Of a DNA stretch of 64,000 nucleotides, positions 59,426 through 64,000 are shown one piece after another (position 1 is the stretch's first letter; each line of letters starts with the position of its first letter). A program made the position numbers and the translations under genes. The stretch covers positions 186,001-250,000 of the forward strand of contig JAJOHG010000039.1 in NCBI GenBank assembly GCA_021029095.1. Direction: 5' to 3'. The stretch is from Phellopilus nigrolimitatus. Lineage: Eukaryota > Basidiomycota > Agaricomycetes > Hymenochaetales > Hymenochaetaceae. The notes beneath the pieces were generated by a model. The model saw nothing but the letters and a program-made list of their open reading frames with translations, did no database searches and was not told where the DNA came from.

Positions 59426-60119
59426 AGGCCCTGCTCGGCTGAAAAGTTAAGGCCCGCTCTGTTGGAATCCAAGCCGGCGGAGCCCCGCGCCGAGCTCGCA
59501 CCGGTTGCGTGCTCGGGCGGCGAGGTCACAAGTGCATCGTCTCGGCTCAGCGAGCCCGAGGCTCACTGGACCGCGATTGGCTGGCCCGCGATCTCGGTTC
59601 ACCCGCGCGCCAATCGCACACCACTCCCGCTCGCTGTCCGAACCCCCTTGTTTTACAGTGCCGAGATAGATAGTTATTTACTCATCAGTTATTTGTCTTT
59701 ATCTCCCTTTATTGTTCCCCCTTTCTTTCGTAGCGTAAAACCGGCTTTCCGCAGCCCGAAAACCAGTAGTATAAAAACCCCCTTTTATTCTTCTGGCCAC
59801 CTCAGACGTTCGCATTACCGCGCAAACGACTGAGGTGAGCTTTCTGACATTATAACGAACTATTCTACTTTTACTTATTACTACATTAAACTAGCTTACT
59901 CTGTACTAGGTTAGTTTGCGATATAACAAGATGTTCGCATTACCGCGCAAACGACTGAGCTTACTCTGTACTAGGTGTACTACTGTAAGGCCGTTGCGCG
60001 GACTTGTCTCACCAAGCTACACGCTCGGCTGCACGAGTTAGCTAATTTTTAGTTAACTTTTGGCGGGTGGGAAAGTGGATTACTGGCAGTTAGCTAACTC
60101 GTGCAGCCGAGCGGGGCCT
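59426..60119. mobile_element. composite element of the GCTCGGCTG family between two small ORFs
   Basis: About 690 bp. The left end AGGCCCTGCTCGGCTG and inverted right end AGGCCCCGCTCGGCTG match the element at 53425-53836. At the right end a 92-bp unit (60022-60113) has its own perfect 24-bp inverted ends starting CGCTCGGCTGCACGAGTTAG. The interior has a tandemly repeated phrase GTTCGCATTACCGCGCAAAC (about 59808 and 59934). No coding capacity supported; the frame at 59393-59833 is not a recognised protein. Confidence 0.65.
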
Positions 60120-60318
60120 AAACATTTTAATTAATTCACTGCATCATGCAAATTAATTAACTTGCCACACAATGGCAGAATTCTGCATTGTTAAAGCAAC
60201 ACTATAAATTTGTACAGGACTTCCAGTTGTCAGAACAAAAAAACCCACAAAAACATAAGGTAAATTGCACAGACACATATCAGTCCTGGTTGTTTCAGCT
60301 CTGATCGTGAAATTCAGA

Positions 60319-60747
60319 ATGGCATCTCAAGAGCACCCCTCGGCTTGGTCTATCAACATTATCAGAGGGTACAAGACACAAGAGCATCATATAAACTTAG
60401 GAATATTGGTTGCAATGGAGGTCAACAGCACATTCTACCCATGTGAATCTGTGGGGGATCTCTACAAACTAGGTAATCGCATTGAAGCCAATATTAAGTC
60501 AGTGAAATTCCACAAAATCCTCAAGATCAATAAAGGGGAAGTGGCAATTGAGGTGACCAGTCGTGTCCGTGACGCCATGGTATCTGAATATGAAGTCCCT
60601 GTTGTGAAAAGACAAGTGGTTACACAAACGGAATGGCTTCGAGTTTACCTAACCAAAGTTCTTCGCTGTTTTACTGGAGACGTTGCAAAGGTAGAACAAT
60701 ATATTGAGCAGACTCTGTTGGAATTTCTGCGAACCCTCAAAAACTGA
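60319..60747 (+). CDS. small orphan protein family, member 5
   Basis: 142 aa from ATG at 60319. Reads MASQEHPSAWSINII, GYKTQEH, GILVAMEVNSTFYPCESVG, YKLGNRIEANIKSV, then a variable third with TEWLRVYLTKVLRCF. Intact. Its region up to codon 70 is close to members 3 and 4; the C-terminus is not. Faces the intact carrier gene convergently across a 1.4 kb module. Confidence 0.72.
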   Translation: MASQEHPSAWSINIIRGYKTQEHHINLGILVAMEVNSTFYPCESVGDLYKLGNRIEANIKSVKFHKILKINKGEVAIEVTSRVRDAMVSEYEVPVVKRQVVTQTEWLRVYLTKVLRCFTGDVAKVEQYIEQTLLEFLRTLKN

Positions 60748-60939
60748 TTTCGGGGTAACGGACATATCGGGTAGATTAGTAAGCAAGTAGCATATAGGCT
60801 GACGGTCTGTATCTTGCAATCTATCGCGTTTGCCCACGGCCCACCACAGCCAACGGGTCAAACGGAACCCACTGTGCGCGACTGCTGGCGACCTCGCCCC
60901 TCGTATTTCAACAGGCTTTGCATACTATATGAGCCAGAT

Positions 60940-62180
60940 GTGTCATTATTCGGTGTAGCGTATATTTACTGTACAAACGTGCACACAGCCGTCTTTTTGT
61001 GCGTTTACTACGGGTTTCACAATATACTTAGATTCACACCGCTTTGTTGTTGCACTCGAAGTTCCCAAAATCCAGTACTAGTATTCAACCATCGGACAAA
61101 GGATAAGTCTGGGGCTGTCGAATACATTAAAAATTTATAGAGGGAAAATAATGTGGAATGCTCAGTGGGGCAGTGGCGGGGTGCCGCAGCTGCAGAGTAG
61201 ACTCGCAATCACGTTCTTCTTTCTCTCGCGCATACAAACACAGTCAACCCTAAGGCCCGTCTCGCAGGTATTTGCTAACTTATTTTAAGATCTGAAGGAT
61301 CTCTACCAGTTTATGCTTTGCGTACCGTCCAACTCCGCGCCTCGAAATTCTGATGGAAACAGATTGCCACGGCAGCTCTTCAACGACAGCTAATTATCTA
61401 CAGCTTTCTCTTGTTTCGCCCACCCTTCGGTAAGCCATCGACTAGGAGATAACGAATGATGAGGAGGACAAATCCCGCCTCGCTTCTAGAACGTAGGTAG
61501 CATCATCTCCAGTGTCCTGTGCCTTTGCTATTTCACCAATGGACATAGAATACTGCCAAGGTCCTTTTGTCAACCAAATCTACCAACATTGAACAGCATT
61601 TTCTCTTCTCTTTTCTTCTCTTACACTCCGACCACGTCCTTTGTCTCCGCCACAGGAAAACTTATTTTGCAGTTGCCGCAAGGAGAATAGAAAATGCTAT
61701 TTAGTACCCCGTAACGAGGCTGAGATCCTCTAGCACTTTATGTATTCTTTACTTTGCCTCGAACCGTCGGAGGCATGGAACCTAGGGCCCAAAGTGGACA
61801 CTCACCAGGGCTTGCTCGCAGTTATTTAACAACCGAGCAACATCGGTCCTTTCGCATCCACCCTCCGTACTAGCTTCATTTACTCACAGCACAAATGTAA
61901 ATATCCTGCAATGTCATATCGAAGCATCATAGATTCACACAGGATCTCCAGTCACTAGATCTAAGCTGAGTGTTATAGACGCAATGTTAATTAACCTTAG
62001 CCGCCAGTCAGAAGTAGGCAGGAAGAGTCAGGAAGGGGCTACTTGAAGCGCGGACACGCACAAGTTAAGTGTGAAAGGGAAAGAAAGGCACATCTATCCT
62101 ACATACATATCATAAACTCCGGCTATATACACGCTCTCGCAACGAATCAGTCGGACAAGAGCGAGGGGAAATGAACGGAG
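60940..62180 (+). repeat. conserved module between small ORF and carrier
   Basis: Third full copy; see 54500-55760. Ends at the stop codon of the intact carrier gene. Confidence 0.85.
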
Positions 62181-62185
62181 GGTTA

Positions 62186-63773
62186 TTATAAATCTCCGCG
62201 TGTCCAGTCAACGGCACGTTTGAGCTGCTCGAGAGTGAGGAAGATGAGGATCGTCGTCGGCTGCAGACGTGTCCATCTGTGAAGCACCGTGCAAACAGAA
62301 TTTGGTGTGAGGAAGTAGTCAGCGCAATGAAAGAGAGCTACGCACGCAGGCAGCCAGCCCTTGAACATGAAGAGCGGCCCTTCGTTCTTCAGGGAGTTAC
62401 GTATCACTTGCAGCGTGGAGTTCGAGCCGGGACCGGACGCGTTCATGATTCGACTCTGAATGGACGTATAAAAATAAATACGTCAGGCATGAAGTAGAGG
62501 GGGAAAGGGCAGTTGCGCGCCTTGATGACGTCCGCGGGCGAGCACACCGTCGTCGCGACGGTGCCGGCGGCAAAGCTCGCGGTGAAGTGGCAGTAGATGT
62601 TGTCGTTGAAGTACGGCGTCTTCAGTAGCTCGGCTTTGAAGTAGTCGTAACTGCGATAATCGGCCGTTAGGTTGTTTGTATCAAAGAAGATTGCTGTTGT
62701 GGGAGAACGCACGAAGCGAGTTGCGACGCGTTCATCAGTATTGCACGGAATACATTTGGGGTGACGCCGCGAGCGAGAGAGGAGGGACCTTCGTCGCGAA
62801 CCATCTATAGACCGGACGTGATTAAGAAACAGCAAGTACACGGCAACAAGAATAGACGAAAGCCAGAGCGCAGAGACGAGATTTAAAAACAAGATATAGA
62901 CGTACCCGGTAGAGCCCGTCAAAGCAGTTCTTGTAGTTTAGCCGTTTCTCCGGAGGTTTCGCAAAGTCGCCTTGAAGGCGAACCTAAATATTTAAAAAGA
63001 TATTTGATTTGAGTGATACTCAGAATGAGTCTAATGCGAACCATGATAATCTCTGAAGACCATATAGTTATCAACTAAGCGAAACAAGTCGTAACAGGTC
63101 CATACACTTACCTCCTGGGTTTCCTACGAAGCCCGCAATGCCTCCAGCTAAACGGCAAAGTTTTAGCCCTCGATCTGTACAGTGATACACCTTGTAGCGC
63201 ACCCATGCTGCCAGCCAGCGCCAGCTTCCAAGCAGGCGAATTGGGACCTAACACGACACATTAAATAAGTCGCACGAAGTAACTGCACGTTCTAGATTGA
63301 ACAGGGCGCACCGGCACCGACAATCTTCTTGCTCTCGTCATACGCCCAGAAGCGGCACAGCGAGTAGCTCATCTGGCGCATCCACGTCCCTGTGATCCCG
63401 TCGAACAACCCGCGCACGCCCGCGGTGCGCACCGTCTTCTGGAGCGACGCGATCATGCGCTTGTCACCCGACGCCTGCAGACGCACTTTCGTCAGGTCCA
63501 GCGGGCTAGATTGGAGTTCATATATGTCTTAGTCACGCGACATGGCTCTCGACGCGACTTGGAAGACGTACTGGGTGATGGACGCGGCGATGGTCGCGGC
63601 GATGCCTGGGTGCATTGGAGAGAATTATTTCAGAACACGATTACTATCCTAAGTCGAGAGTAATACGCACCTCCCAGCCAGAACGGGTACGGCTGCTTCT
63701 TCTTCGGGGCCAAGAGCACCGTGTCCTTCGCCTCTGGGGCCTGCGCAGAGACTGCTTCGCGTTCGGCTGCCAT
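62186..63773 (-). CDS. mitochondrial dicarboxylate carrier (SLC25 family, DIC1-like)
   Basis: Start ATG at 63773 (MAAEREAVSAQAPEA). Early exons in phase: 63671-63773, 63572-63605, 63312-63505, 63203-63247, 63112-63147, a 14-nt microexon 63061-63074, then further exons to the stop at 62186-62188. An inner-membrane carrier with six helices, exchanging dicarboxylates such as malate for phosphate. Three carrier repeats are seen: HPLDLTKVRLQ, then GNPG followed by VRLQGDF, then SPADVIK followed by SRIMNASG, the last matching the DIC1 pattern. The intron after SPADVIK seems to use a GC donor (GCGCGC). Last exon: LTLEQLKRAVDWTRGDL. The only complete carrier copy in the window and the likely source of the remnants. 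Confidence 0.85.
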
Positions 63774-64000
63774 CGTCGTGATCGTCGTCGTGGGAGGTGT
63801 CGTCGAGGACGTTCACGTCGTACAAGTACCTTCCTGCGTGCGACTGCAACGTCGAGGAAACTGGAAGAGAAAGTGGAAGAGGTAGGGATGCGTGAAGGAA
63901 CGGAACGGAGAAATCCCGTGCTTGCCAGCTTTCTAATAGAAGTCGGCAGTGAGCCAATGACAGAAACAGCTGACAGCCATTTAGCACCCGTGTGAACTGA
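63774..64000. other. upstream region of the carrier gene
   Basis: Leader and promoter side of the carrier. No other gene is supported before the window ends. Confidence 0.5.

Noticed and set aside
59393..59833. 146-codon frame overlapping the composite element
   Set aside because: Starts inside small-ORF flank sequence and crosses an element end; no domain.
1..64000. CRISPR array, rRNA genes, telomere repeats, reverse transcriptase or transposase genes
   Set aside because: Looked for and not seen; all mobile elements found are non-coding.

Overview
The window looks like nuclear DNA of an Agaricomycete (Basidiomycota). Genes are broken by many short (about 45-90 nt) GT-AG introns, tRNAs lack an encoded CCA, and the recognisable families fit mushroom-forming fungi: a DUF6533 seven-helix protein, an HSP9/HSP12 small stress protein, a DIC1-type mitochondrial carrier, a GRE2-like reductase and uL14 (RPL23). 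I cannot name the species. Exon models were built by eye from splice consensus, reading phase and remembered family patterns; no search was run.

Layout. 1-18 kb: a ~3.9 kb inverted repeat (about 970-4945 and 14095-18040) carries two copies of a membrane-protein gene. The right copy is open (937 aa, 12 exons); the left copy has two frameshifts. The ~9 kb between the arms holds a chimeric gene fragment (26S proteasome ATPase joined to thioredoxin reductase), a DUF6533 gene and a complete catalase gene. 18-39 kb: mostly single-copy, gene-sparse. It has three related zinc-finger-like genes, two identical tRNA-Glu(CTC) genes in opposite orientation, an uncharacterised conserved-looking protein, RPL23, a secreted alanine-rich repeat protein and an HSP9/12 gene, plus one small TA-flanked transposon.

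39-64 kb: a mosaic of segmental duplications built from three units: (i) a GRE2-like reductase (two intact copies, two broken), (ii) a dicarboxylate-carrier gene (one intact copy, the rest fragments) and (iii) a family of five small intact ORFs (128-142 aa) that I do not recognise. Each small ORF has a conserved upstream region; four of the five face a carrier copy or carrier fragment convergently. Fragments of a GATA factor, YTM1 and HSP70 are spliced into the mosaic. One pair of duplicated blocks acts as filled and empty site for two transposons (a 667-bp hAT-like element with an 8-bp duplication and a 212-bp TA-flanked element). A third element family lies at fold-back junctions.

The best candidate for something undescribed is the five-member small-protein family: conserved N-terminal two thirds, divergent C-terminal third, all frames open inside otherwise decaying duplicated DNA.
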